A stretch of 32,867 nucleotides of DNA, taken from Calditrichota bacterium (GTDB lineage Bacteria; Calditrichota; Calditrichia; Calditrichales; Calditrichaceae). The stretch spans positions 1 through 32,867 of the forward strand of contig RQOG01000014.1 of NCBI GenBank assembly GCA_003854985.1. The letters are read 5' to 3'. The position numbers and the translations under genes are program-made. The notes below the pieces were generated by a model. It did not search any database. It was not told the DNA's origin and saw nothing but the letters and a program-made list of their open reading frames with translations. Below are positions 17,697 through 26,023 of this stretch, piece by piece (the first letter of the stretch is position 1; each line of letters starts with the position of its first letter).

Positions 17697-18983
17697 TTAC
17701 TTAGTTAAAGTTTCTGCGAAGGACTTCTTACAATTCGAATAATAATAAAAACTTATAAATAATAGTATTACTTCAGATATTATAATCGCAAAAATTACGC
17801 CTATTAGTTTAAAATAAAGAGTTAAAATAATAGCTAAAACAAAATTGACTATTCCCGAAACTAAAATAACTTTTAATCTCAGATCATATAATTTTAATGC
17901 CGGGAAATAAATGCCATAGATAGGCGCAGCTATGGAATGTATAATTATAACGACAAGAAATAAATGAAATTCTTTTATATAACTCAACGTCGATATATCT
18001 AAGAAAGTATTTAGAATGGGATAAGAAAAAATATATACAATCCCAGCGATAATTGAAAAGAATGCTATATTAAAAATTTGAAAAATCCTGGTTATCCTCT
18101 GAACTTTATCATTTGATCTTGATGAAGCATATGGAAATAAAGCCTGTTCTATAGGTTGTGCCATGTTTTTTATAGCAAAGATTATTTTTTCAAAACCAGC
18201 ATAGATACCGGTTAAGGTCTGATTGGTAAGCAAGCCGATTATTATGATATTTGCGGAATTATTTAAATAAAAAGACACATTGGCAAAAAACAATAACGAA
18301 CTTTCCTTGAATCGATTTACGCCGTTTCTATAATTTGGTATACTGAAGTGAACGCCTGATTTCAGCACAATAAAAATACCAATTAAACCGGAAGTAATAT
18401 AACCTAATGAATTTAATACGGGTACAAAAATATAATCGTTTGCGGATTTAACAATAACGAATATTAAAATTGTATAGATAATTTTAGCAAAAATTGTAAG
18501 AAAGCTGATTACTTTCATTTTCTCAATACCCTGAAAGTACCAAACCGGAAATAATACCTGACCAATTACTACACCAAATGAATAATAATAAATAATGCTT
18601 TCTTTTTTAAAACTCGGAATGATATTTACAATAAGTAATAATATAAAGAATGAAAGAATGAGTAATAAAAACTTAATAAACATTATAGATGAAAAAATCT
18701 CTTCAATTTTATCTGGATTATTTTTGTTAACGGCAATTTCCCTGGTACCGGATCGATTGAAACCGTAATCCGTGATAATTATAAAGGATAAAGCTATGGC
18801 ATTAGCCAACATGATAACGCCAAATTTTTCAACGCCTAATATTTTAAATAAATATGGAATTGTAATTAGCGGTAAGAAATAATTAAAAAATTGTAGAATA
18901 CTTAGGAAAAAAATATTTTCGAATAACGTTTTTTGTGTTTTGTTATAAAAATGTTTATTAAAAAATGTGTAAATTTTTGTCAT
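17697..18983 (-). CDS. wzx: Wzx-type polysaccharide repeat-unit flippase
   Basis: A 428-aa polytopic inner-membrane protein with about 12 hydrophobic segments and little else, of the MOP/PST flippase superfamily. The N-terminal signature YLFKILGVEKFGVIMLANAI followed by DYGFNRSGTREIAVNK is typical of Wzx. It would move the undecaprenyl-diphosphate-linked repeat unit from the cytoplasmic to the periplasmic leaflet for polymerisation by the neighbouring Wzy. Length agrees with the family. The ATG at 18983 lacks a strong ribosome site. Confidence 0.9.
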   Translation of the reverse strand: MTKIYTFFNKHFYNKTQKTLFENIFFLSILQFFNYFLPLITIPYLFKILGVEKFGVIMLANAIALSFIIITDYGFNRSGTREIAVNKNNPDKIEEIFSSIMFIKFLLLILSFFILLLIVNIIPSFKKESIIYYYSFGVVIGQVLFPVWYFQGIEKMKVISFLTIFAKIIYTILIFVIVKSANDYIFVPVLNSLGYITSGLIGIFIVLKSGVHFSIPNYRNGVNRFKESSLLFFANVSFYLNNSANIIIIGLLTNQTLTGIYAGFEKIIFAIKNMAQPIEQALFPYASSRSNDKVQRITRIFQIFNIAFFSIIAGIVYIFSYPILNTFLDISTLSYIKEFHLFLVVIIIHSIAAPIYGIYFPALKLYDLRLKVILVSGIVNFVLAIILTLYFKLIGVIFAIIISEVILLFISFYYYSNCKKSFAETLTK

Positions 18984-19020
18984 GTAAAAGAATGTAGTGC
19001 ACGCGTTAAGCTTAAATACG

Positions 19021-20466
19021 CTATGAATTTAAAGTATAATTGTATTTTAATATGCTATGGTTTGAAACTCTTAAAATTCTTAATAAAAATAATATAAACT
19101 TAGGTATCAAATAGACAGCAATATATGTTCCTATAAAATACACAAATCCATTGGTAAAATCGCCTCTTAATAAAAATACTAAGTGAAATGAAAAATATAT
19201 GGTCGTTGTTTTTTTTAAAATATCTTTTGATTTCAACCAATTACTCATATAAATGATAGATATTGATAAAATAATCGGATAGATCAGTATGCCAATAATT
19301 CCAAAATTGATATATCCTTCCGCAACATAAGATTCTGATAAATTGTTATAATTTAAGGGATAATTATTCATAATATAATTACCAATCTCGAAACCGCTAT
19401 TTAGCGGTTTGCCTGGCCATATTGCCCTTGGAATAAAGAAGAGTAAAGCATTTCCTAATTGTTTTCCATAACTTATTCCATTAATATTTACATATTCGAT
19501 TGTTGTGTTAAATTCTGACCAGGTATCATAGTCAAGCCGGTTAAATTCATCTAGCAGATCACTCTTGGTGAATTCATATATTATTAATTCTATAGGTTTT
19601 TCACTAAATAAGGCAAAGCCAAACATTGAATGTGTAAAAATTGATGACAAGGGAAATAATATGACCATTATTGTAAATAAAAATATAAATGTACGAAAAT
19701 TTGTTTTGAAAAAAACAGGAAACATAAAGAATAAAATACATAAATAAATGGCGCCAATCGCATTACGTTTATCGGTGAATGGATTTTTTAAAAATATCAA
19801 TAATATTAAAGAAATAAAAAATAAAGCTAAAAAGATCTTTTTTGTTTTACGATAATACCAGCTTAAAATAACAACGGAAAGAGGCAGCATAAAAAGCGTT
19901 CGAGATATTATTAAATTGAAATGTGTAGAAAATCCAAAATCCTTTTCTCTGAAAAAAAATAAGTTATAAATAATATTGCTATAAATCATCATTATAAAAA
20001 TTGTTATAATTATTAAAATTATACTTACGATTTGATAATCTCTAATTGACAATTTAGTTTTATCTGGTTTTCTAAAAAAGTTTTTCTGACGGTTTTTTAA
20101 GTATAGATAACTTACTATAAAAACGAATAGAAATAGTACTATATATAAATTAGTTTGAATAATATAATTGTAATTAATAATAAAGGTATTTGGTAATAAA
20201 TCATTTGTTATGTGGTTTTTTAATTGAACAACAGGTCCTATCACAAAAAATAAGTAATTAAAAATAATAAATGATGTAATGGCAATATTTTGTTCTTCTA
20301 TAAATAAATGATAATAAAGAAGCAAATAAATGAGTAAAAAAATATAAATAAAGGTTAGTTTAATTAAAAAAGTAGGGCTATTGGTCCAGCAAATAAATAA
20401 TAGGTTTATAATTCCAAATAAAATATAAAATTGTAATTTTAATGTGATTATTAAATGATTATGCAT
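19021..20466 (-). CDS. wzy: Wzy-type oligosaccharide repeat-unit polymerase
   Basis: A 481-aa multi-spanning membrane protein with at least ten hydrophobic helices and a large periplasmic loop (about residues 290-360). That loop has the polymerase signature ALLFFIPRAIWPGKPLNSGFE, then NNLSESYVAEGYINFGIIGI, which matches the PRxxWxxKP type of O-antigen/EPS polymerase. Wzy links flipped repeat units into the polymer in the periplasm. Its position between wzz and wzx supports the call. Base composition is among the most AT-rich in the window, as usual for wzy genes. Sequence identity in this family is very low, so motif and topology carry the call. Confidence 0.87.
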   Translation of the reverse strand: MHNHLIITLKLQFYILFGIINLLFICWTNSPTFLIKLTFIYIFLLIYLLLYYHLFIEEQNIAITSFIIFNYLFFVIGPVVQLKNHITNDLLPNTFIINYNYIIQTNLYIVLFLFVFIVSYLYLKNRQKNFFRKPDKTKLSIRDYQIVSIILIIITIFIMMIYSNIIYNLFFFREKDFGFSTHFNLIISRTLFMLPLSVVILSWYYRKTKKIFLALFFISLILLIFLKNPFTDKRNAIGAIYLCILFFMFPVFFKTNFRTFIFLFTIMVILFPLSSIFTHSMFGFALFSEKPIELIIYEFTKSDLLDEFNRLDYDTWSEFNTTIEYVNINGISYGKQLGNALLFFIPRAIWPGKPLNSGFEIGNYIMNNYPLNYNNLSESYVAEGYINFGIIGILIYPIILSISIIYMSNWLKSKDILKKTTTIYFSFHLVFLLRGDFTNGFVYFIGTYIAVYLIPKFILFLLRILRVSNHSILKYNYTLNS

Positions 20467-20493
20467 CTGAATATATTTTATAAAGACGAAATA

Positions 20494-21684
20494 TCATCTA
20501 TTAGAAAATAGGTTTATTTTTATCGACTTTTTAAGAGTATAAATTGATTTTTTTATTTCAGATATTTTTTCTTCATTTTCACTGTCTTTTTTTATTTCTG
20601 TCATATAAATACTGAAAAAATGAAAAATAAAACCTGTAATTATTCCTAATATAATCCACATAATGATTATTAATGATCTGCCTGTGCTCGAAGCTTCCAG
20701 CGGCACTGATGGTTTTGATATTATTCGGATTATGGGTTCATTTTTCTTTAACTCAATTTCAGTCTGGGATAAATTAATTTGAAGTTCACTATATATCTCA
20801 GTTTTAAAGGTCACATTCCTTTTTAGTCGTTCGTATTCTGTTTGAAGTTTTATTATTCCTATATCTTTATTCTTTTCTACAAAATTTATTAATTGATTTT
20901 CAGCTTCATTTAAATCTCTTTTTGCCTCATTAAATCTTTCCTGAATAAATTTTAATTCTTCACTTGTTTTAAACGTATAAATTTCCTGCATTCTTTTAAT
21001 AAAATTATTTAAAATCGAACTGTTTATTTTTGCAGATAAAAAAGGATCTTGAGTTGTTACAGATACTTTAATCATTCCTGTCTCGAAATCAGTAGTAACA
21101 CTTATCATTTCGTTTTTAAGTATCTTATAGGCTTCGTATTCTTCCTTATTCAAAATCAAAACTTCTTTAAGGCCATTATATGTTTTATTAATAATTGTAT
21201 CTTCATTCGCATTATTCTTCCATATTGCTGATATTAAACCGACAGTATTATCAAATATATGATTTATGATGTCTTTTTGATTTAAATATTCAACTAGTGT
21301 CATTCTTGCCGAAATATCACTAAAGAAAAATGAATCATGTGAGACATAATATAATACATCTTTACTTCTGATTATCTCTGGAAACGTATCAACTGACAAT
21401 CCTTCGCCCTGGTCGCCGAGGTTTATTCCAAATCTTCGTAGGGCGCTTAAACCTCCTGCTAAGCTCATATTTTTCAAATTTTGTGAATCATTTATAACTA
21501 TTGATGTCGAACTATACTCTTTGGGAGAAAAAACCGCATAGATTATCCCTATGCATGCAAATACTAATGTTATTTTAAATATCTTTTTAAGATTCTTGAC
21601 AATACTTAAGGTTATATCAATTAAAGTAAGGTTTTTATTTTTTTGAGGATTATTATCTTCTAACATATCATTCATATAATTCAT
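20494..21684 (-). CDS. wzz: Wzz-family chain-length determinant protein
   Basis: A 396-aa polysaccharide co-polymerase that sets chain length with Wzy and contacts the OPX exporter. An N-terminal membrane helix (about residues 38-58) is followed by the Wzz-family YSSTSIVINDSQ segment and a long periplasmic coiled-coil (about 225-300, rich in Glu and Lys). A second helix closes the pattern (about 340-365) just after the proline-rich PSVPLEASSTGRS. No tyrosine autokinase domain follows and none is seen elsewhere in the cluster. The frame extends to an ATG at 21708, but those first codons lie inside a leftover copy of the OPX 3' end in another frame; the ATG at 21684, four bases after that copy's stop codon, is the original start. 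Confidence 0.88.
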   Translation of the reverse strand: MNYMNDMLEDNNPQKNKNLTLIDITLSIVKNLKKIFKITLVFACIGIIYAVFSPKEYSSTSIVINDSQNLKNMSLAGGLSALRRFGINLGDQGEGLSVDTFPEIIRSKDVLYYVSHDSFFFSDISARMTLVEYLNQKDIINHIFDNTVGLISAIWKNNANEDTIINKTYNGLKEVLILNKEEYEAYKILKNEMISVTTDFETGMIKVSVTTQDPFLSAKINSSILNNFIKRMQEIYTFKTSEELKFIQERFNEAKRDLNEAENQLINFVEKNKDIGIIKLQTEYERLKRNVTFKTEIYSELQINLSQTEIELKKNEPIIRIISKPSVPLEASSTGRSLIIIMWIILGIITGFIFHFFSIYMTEIKKDSENEEKISEIKKSIYTLKKSIKINLFSNR

Positions 21685-21688
21685 TTTT

Positions 21689-21780
21689 TTACTTTCCCAC
21701 CTGGTCATAAATCAGTATCACCGTAGCGATACTGGCCAGAATAGCCACCGCGTTACGAATGGCGCCGGACCAGTCGGTTT
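21689..21780 (-). pseudogene. Leftover 3' end of the OPX exporter gene
   Basis: This segment encodes TDWSGAIRNAVAILASIATV followed by ILIYDQVGK and a stop. That is the same C-terminus as the intact exporter gene ending at 22670, with a handful of base changes (roughly 90% identity over about 90 bp). The match ends abruptly at 21780. The stop is four bases before the wzz start, so it marks the ancestral OPX-wzz junction. The AbiEii-type gene pair lies between this remnant and the intact copy. Confidence 0.88.
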
Positions 21781-21804
21781 ATGTTAATTAACCTCATTAA
21801 GGCG

Positions 21805-22419
21805 TTATTCATAATTTTGTATCAATTTAATAAAAAATTTCTTTATATCATTCCAGTTTAAATTTTCCCAAACAGCAATCGGCTCCGGTTCCAATTCTGC
21901 ATCGTCAAAATATACAAGACTTTTTAGTATATGATAATACTGGTCTGTAGAAAATTTTAGTTCATAAAACGCAATTAGTTCTTTTAATTGAAATTGTTGT
22001 AAAAGAACATATAAGTCATAAAAATCTTTTTTACTGCCCCGTGATGCAACGGCGGAAAGCTTCATTGCAGATACATCTTTTATAGATAAAAGCCGGATAT
22101 TATCTATGGTTTCCACCTTACCGAGAAGGGGATATTTGTATGCTAAAATATCGGTTTTAATAGTATTAATTGTTGTATTTAGCGTGTTTTTTGCAGTAGA
22201 GATCAATTGTATGTCAAAACTCTTTTTTAACTCCTGTAAAAGCATGTCCGGATTAAAATCTTCATTTGTAAAAAGATCAATATCAGCGGAAATCCTATGC
22301 CCGAGTCTTAAAGCCAGAGAAGTGCCTCCTCCCAAAGCAAAGCTTTGCAGGATATCAACGTTCATTAAATCCGAAAGTAATTTTAAAACGGGTTTATCAA
22401 CCGCTTGCTTTTGTAACAT
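21805..22419 (-). CDS. AbiEii-type nucleotidyltransferase (type IV toxin-like)
   Basis: A 204-aa nucleotidyltransferase of the AbiEii/AbiGii toxin superfamily. The nucleotide-binding signature FALGGGTSLALRLGHRISAD has Gly30-Gly31-Gly32, T33-S34, and the metal-binding pair D46 and D48 (ADIDLF). The second family block, MKLSAVASRGSKKDFYDLYV, is also intact. AbiE-type toxins transfer nucleotides to RNA such as tRNA, while their cognate antitoxins act by repression. The start overlaps the 3' end of the upstream small gene by 37 bases, so the two are translated as a pair. This pair has no evident role in polysaccharide synthesis; it sits between two halves of an interrupted OPX-wzz junction and was probably acquired by insertion. 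Confidence 0.87.
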   Translation of the reverse strand: MLQKQAVDKPVLKLLSDLMNVDILQSFALGGGTSLALRLGHRISADIDLFTNEDFNPDMLLQELKKSFDIQLISTAKNTLNTTINTIKTDILAYKYPLLGKVETIDNIRLLSIKDVSAMKLSAVASRGSKKDFYDLYVLLQQFQLKELIAFYELKFSTDQYYHILKSLVYFDDAELEPEPIAVWENLNWNDIKKFFIKLIQNYE

Positions 22420-22667
22420 CTGAATTTCTCTAAAGGGATATTAAAATATACACTGCAAAAATTTAGCGTTTTTCTGTCTATGTACCGCATCTCTGTTATT
22501 TCTTTTTTTACCCGATTAATACCGTAATAATTGATCAGACTTCTGAAATCGGTCCAATCGCCTCTTTCTATAATTCTTGAAATAATAAATCTTTTATGTA
22601 TTTCATTATCAATAGAATTGTAATCGACGTCCCAAAAATATTTTTTGTCAAAGAGTTGTTTATCCAT
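22383..22667 (-). CDS. Small partner of the AbiEii-type nucleotidyltransferase (DUF6922-like)
   Basis: A 94-aa protein that resembles the small conserved proteins (DUF6922-like) commonly paired with AbiEii-type nucleotidyltransferases in Bacteroidota; I recognise the pattern DKKYFWDVDYNSID, then RIIERGDWTDFRSLINYYG, but cannot confirm it. It starts at ATG 22667, two bases after the stop of the OPX gene, and overlaps the following gene by 37 bases. By position it is the likely antitoxin of a type IV-like pair; it lacks an obvious winged-helix AbiEi domain. The alternative is a housekeeping partner of unknown function. Confidence 0.72.
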   Translation of the reverse strand: MDKQLFDKKYFWDVDYNSIDNEIHKRFIISRIIERGDWTDFRSLINYYGINRVKKEITEMRYIDRKTLNFCSVYFNIPLEKFRCYKSKRLINPF

Positions 22668-22669
22668 TG

Positions 22670-24979
22670 TTACTTTCCCACCTGGTCATAAATCAGTATC
22701 ACCGTAGCAATGCTGGCCAGAATGGCCGCGGCATCGCGGATGGCGCCGGACCAGTCGGTTTTATCTTTTTCTTTTAATACAGGCACATAAATCGTACTGC
22801 CGGCGGTAATATCATCCGATAAATATTTCCAGAACAAAAACCGCTGGCGCTGCACCGGCCGGCCGTTGGCCAGACGAATGGTGACATTATCCTCATCGCC
22901 CGTTTCCGTATAACCGCCCGCCGCTTCGATATAATAATCCAGCCCTTCGCCTTTTTCCCAGAGCACGTTGCTGGGGAAATTAACGCCGCCGTACACGCTT
23001 ACGGTGGCCAACTTTTCCGGGATAATAATCCGATCGCCGGCCTGCAGAAAGATGTTTTCTTCATGATAGCGGTTGTCAAAAATTTCCTCAAAATCGATAC
23101 CGATTTGTCCTTTGTACGAACCGGAACGAAAAAGCTTGGCGCCGGCCAGGTAAGCCGTAAGTTTCAAACCTCCCGCCCTCTCAATCAGGTCGGTTATTTT
23201 TGTGGTTTTGGTTTCCAGAGTATATAATCCCGGTTTGTTCACTTCGCCTTCGATATAGACATTGCGCTGCAGTTCCCATTCGCTGTCGCTGCGGACGAAA
23301 ACATTATCATAAGGAAGCAGGCGAAAAATATCGCCGTCGTCTTCGGTTTCCTTTTTTATGTAGGATGAATCAAGCGGTACATAAAATATCTGCGCCAGCA
23401 TGTCTTTTTGATGCTGCCGGGGAAAAATACGGGAAACTTCCGCTTCCGTAAAAAGCGCGTTATTGGTGAATCCGCCGGAAGCAAAAATCAGATCCTTAAG
23501 AGTCATGTTCTTTTTATAGGCATAAACGCCCGGCATTTTTACCGCGCCGTAGATTCTAACGGAATCAGCAGGGAAGAGCGCTGTCATGGATTTAATTTCG
23601 ATCTGATCTTCCGGAGCCAGTGCAAAATCGGGCTGACTGCCGCCGAGAATATTTTCCAGATTCAGCGAAAACATTTCCTGCTTTTTATCCGGCAGAGTTC
23701 TGGTGATTTGCACCCGTTTCAGATAGGCGTCTCCGGCGATGCTGTCGACTTTATCAAACAACTGGCGGATGGTCAGGCCTGCATGGTATTCAAACTGGGT
23801 GGGTCCGTATATCGGACCTTCAATGGTTATATAGTTTTTTACCTCGCGGTTAATTTCGGTAACAAGAATCCGGTCACCGTTGATTAATTCAAAATTTTGA
23901 TTATTTTTTACAAGTTCATTATAGTTGACGTCAAAATATCTTCTGTCTTCATAACCGACTATTCTTTCGACCTGAATGGTTTTTCGATAGGCGTTATCCT
24001 TTAATCCGCCGCAATACTTAAACAGTTCAATAATTCCTTCACCCTGTTTAAGCTCGTATATGGCGGGCATATTTACGGCGCCATCCAGATAAACCTGGAT
24101 TTCGGCGGCAGGAACAACAACCACGTCGTTAGTCTGCAGGCGGACATTGCTGAACCTTTTCCCTGCGGTTAAAAATTCATAAAAATCGAGTTCAGCGGCA
24201 ATTTCATCGCCGCGGGCAACCAAGACTCTTCGCAAAGAACCGGCAGGATTAATACCTCCGGCATAAAACAACAGGTGAAAAGGGGAGGACACTGCCGGTA
24301 CGGTAAATACGCCGGGCTGAGTAACGTTGCCGATAACATAAATACGGAGCGGGCGCAGTTTACCAACGGTAATATCTAAAAATGCCCGTCCTTTGGTTAT
24401 GGACGAATAGGAACGCCCTAAGGCGCTTTTAAGTTTATTCCGGGCTTCTTTTATATTCAAACCGCTTAAATTAACCAGACCAACATTCTCAATATAAACC
24501 TGGCCGGCGCGGTTAATAACCAGTTCGTGACGCAGTTCGACCTCGCCCCACACCGTGATAATAATTTCATCGCCCGGTCCCAGGGGATATTCTTCATCAA
24601 CGGGTCCAAATACCTCTGGCATATATTCCGCCTGAGTCTGCTCAAATATTTCATGGCCGAAGCAGGGCAGATCGATGAAAAACTCTGTGGTTTCCGGAAC
24701 GGCCTTTTTCCCTTCCTCCTCTTCTTCTTCGGGGAGAATAATTTCCGGCTTAAACTTTTCTTTTTCCATCTTTTGAACAGGCAGCCTGGAAAGAGAGTCC
24801 TGAAAGGTCTCAAGCGATGAGGCGCCGCGCATCGTTTCCGGCTTTTTAGTTCCCGGTTCGGTTGATATTTTTTCGAGTTCCCGTTTAATGGATTCGATGT
24901 TTCTCAAATCATCGAGTGTCTGTGCATAAAGCGCGCAGGCGGTGAACAACGTCAGTAATAGTGTTAGTTTTCTTCTCAT
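22670..24979 (-). CDS. wza: OPX-type polysaccharide exporter with six SLBB domains (Wza-like)
   Basis: A 769-aa outer-membrane polysaccharide export protein. It has a signal peptide (residues 1-19, MRRKLTLLL...LYAQ), an acidic low-complexity linker (about 70-100) and the Poly_export domain opening YPLGPGDEIIITVWGEVELR (about 132-210). Six SLBB-type beta-grasp repeats follow, each opening with an IxGxVxxPG-type strand (for example YVIGNVTQPG, YLDGAVNMP, YGAVKMPG, YIEGEVNKPG, YGGVNFPS), and the C-terminus is a hydrophobic helix (about 743-765). E. coli Wza is about 380 aa with far fewer such repeats, so this is a long-neck variant. The lipobox cysteine of Wza is absent. It would carry the polymer across periplasm and outer membrane. 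It is the first gene of the cluster; the last 90 bp exist in a second copy at 21689-21780. Confidence 0.9.
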   Translation of the reverse strand: MRRKLTLLLTLFTACALYAQTLDDLRNIESIKRELEKISTEPGTKKPETMRGASSLETFQDSLSRLPVQKMEKEKFKPEIILPEEEEEEGKKAVPETTEFFIDLPCFGHEIFEQTQAEYMPEVFGPVDEEYPLGPGDEIIITVWGEVELRHELVINRAGQVYIENVGLVNLSGLNIKEARNKLKSALGRSYSSITKGRAFLDITVGKLRPLRIYVIGNVTQPGVFTVPAVSSPFHLLFYAGGINPAGSLRRVLVARGDEIAAELDFYEFLTAGKRFSNVRLQTNDVVVVPAAEIQVYLDGAVNMPAIYELKQGEGIIELFKYCGGLKDNAYRKTIQVERIVGYEDRRYFDVNYNELVKNNQNFELINGDRILVTEINREVKNYITIEGPIYGPTQFEYHAGLTIRQLFDKVDSIAGDAYLKRVQITRTLPDKKQEMFSLNLENILGGSQPDFALAPEDQIEIKSMTALFPADSVRIYGAVKMPGVYAYKKNMTLKDLIFASGGFTNNALFTEAEVSRIFPRQHQKDMLAQIFYVPLDSSYIKKETEDDGDIFRLLPYDNVFVRSDSEWELQRNVYIEGEVNKPGLYTLETKTTKITDLIERAGGLKLTAYLAGAKLFRSGSYKGQIGIDFEEIFDNRYHEENIFLQAGDRIIIPEKLATVSVYGGVNFPSNVLWEKGEGLDYYIEAAGGYTETGDEDNVTIRLANGRPVQRQRFLFWKYLSDDITAGSTIYVPVLKEKDKTDWSGAIRDAAAILASIATVILIYDQVGK

Positions 24980-25360
24980 AATCCGATATTCTTATTATTC
25001 TACATACAGCTTCGCCAGGTGAACTACAGGCGGACTCAATCAGACACACAATATTCATATATTGGTGTCATAATTAAAAAATGCCCTGTTTTCATATTCA
25101 TAATTAAACCCGGCGCCGGTTACTAATTAACGATGATTAATTTTACGATAAATGAAAATCATGGCAGCCATTGGTTTCCAGGTATTTTCACAAGGCCTTA
25201 AAGTATTAATTTCTTTGTATCTAAACAAGCCTTATAAACGGTTATTTTTAAAAAAACTATAGTAAAAAATGCAATATCAACGCTCCGGGAAAGATGAGAG
25301 AATGCCGGTTGCGTGGAATAACAGGTCCGGAAAATATAAAAAATCATTTTAACCCATCGT

Positions 25361-25503
25361 TTAACATTGATCGTTATCGTTGTCGTGATCGGCTTATGCT
25401 AATAATGCTCGATGTATCAGGCGGCCATGCAGTCCAAAATGGTTAAAGGATAATTATTTCACCCCTGCCCTAAGAATTAGGGAAGGGGATTAAGGGGTAG
25501 GGT
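25361..25503 (-). repeat. Composite repeat, right cluster, copy A
   Basis: The copy contains GATCGGCTTATGCTAATAAT and GCGGCCATGC and ends in the hairpin CCCCTGCCCTAA-GAA-TTAGGGAAGGGG (25462-25488). It matches copy B 290 bp further on, almost base for base from 25381, and matches the left cluster at 961-1110 in reverse orientation. Confidence 0.85.
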
Positions 25504-25577
25504 TGTTTATCGCCATTTTCAGATCAATCTTTGATGATTATCAATCATAATACTTCTTCTGCAATAAAAAACACTAA

Positions 25578-25638
25578 AATCGTTAAAACGATTAAAGTTT
25601 ATTTACCTGTTATTGAACCCCATGATTAAAATCATGGG
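25578..25638 (-). repeat. Palindromic modules 1 and 3 of the composite repeat
   Basis: AATCGTTAAAACGATT (25578-25593) and CCCATGATTAAAATCATGGG (25619-25638) are the reverse-strand equivalents of the palindromes at 873-888/1173-1188 and 1126-1145. They lie between copies A and B, so the cyclic module order is the same as in the left cluster. Confidence 0.85.
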
Positions 25639-25650
25639 TTACCCCACCAT

Positions 25651-25793
25651 TGAACGTTGATTGTGATTTTTGTCGTGATCGGCTTATGCTAATAATGCTC
25701 GATGTATCAGGCGGCCATGCAGTCCACAATGGTTAAAGGACGATGATTTCTCCCATGCCCTAAGAATTAGGGAAGGGGATTAAGGGGTAGGGT
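25651..25793 (-). repeat. Composite repeat, right cluster, copy B
   Basis: Second tandem copy, offset 290 bp from copy A and nearly identical to it over about 120 bp. It again ends with the CCCTAAGAATTAGGG hairpin and GGGGATTAAGGGGTAGGG. A degraded third unit follows at about 25838-25905. Confidence 0.85.
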
Positions 25794-25992
25794 AATTTCT
25801 TGCCATGTTCAAATTCGTCTGCTCATTGACTTCCTATGATTGAACTCATGGTTCCTGTTCGTTGATCGTGATCGTCATCGATATCGGTATCGTTGTCTAT
25901 TACCAGTAAACAATCCTTCACCGATCGGTGTTTAAGATTCGGCGTTCAAATAATTGAATTCAATAAAAACCCTCAGGTAATCCAAAAAAAAT

Positions 25993-26020
25993 TTGACAGG
26001 GTGAATAAAATACTTAAATT
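25993..26020 (+). promoter_or_regulatory. Putative promoter of the hexuronate operon
   Basis: TTGACA at 25993-25998 and TAAATT at 26015-26020 are 16 bp apart and lie just before the LacI-type gene. The -35 is a consensus match and the -10 matches four of six bases. Confidence 0.35.
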
Positions 26021-26023
26021 TAC

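Noticed and set aside
21682..21708. Start of the Wzz gene at ATG 21708
   Set aside because: Those codons are an out-of-frame reading of the leftover OPX 3' end; the ATG at 21684 follows that remnant's stop and gives the normal Wzz N-terminus.
23200..23887. Plus-strand open frames inside the OPX gene
   Set aside because: Composition reflects the antisense of the SLBB repeats; nothing supports translation.
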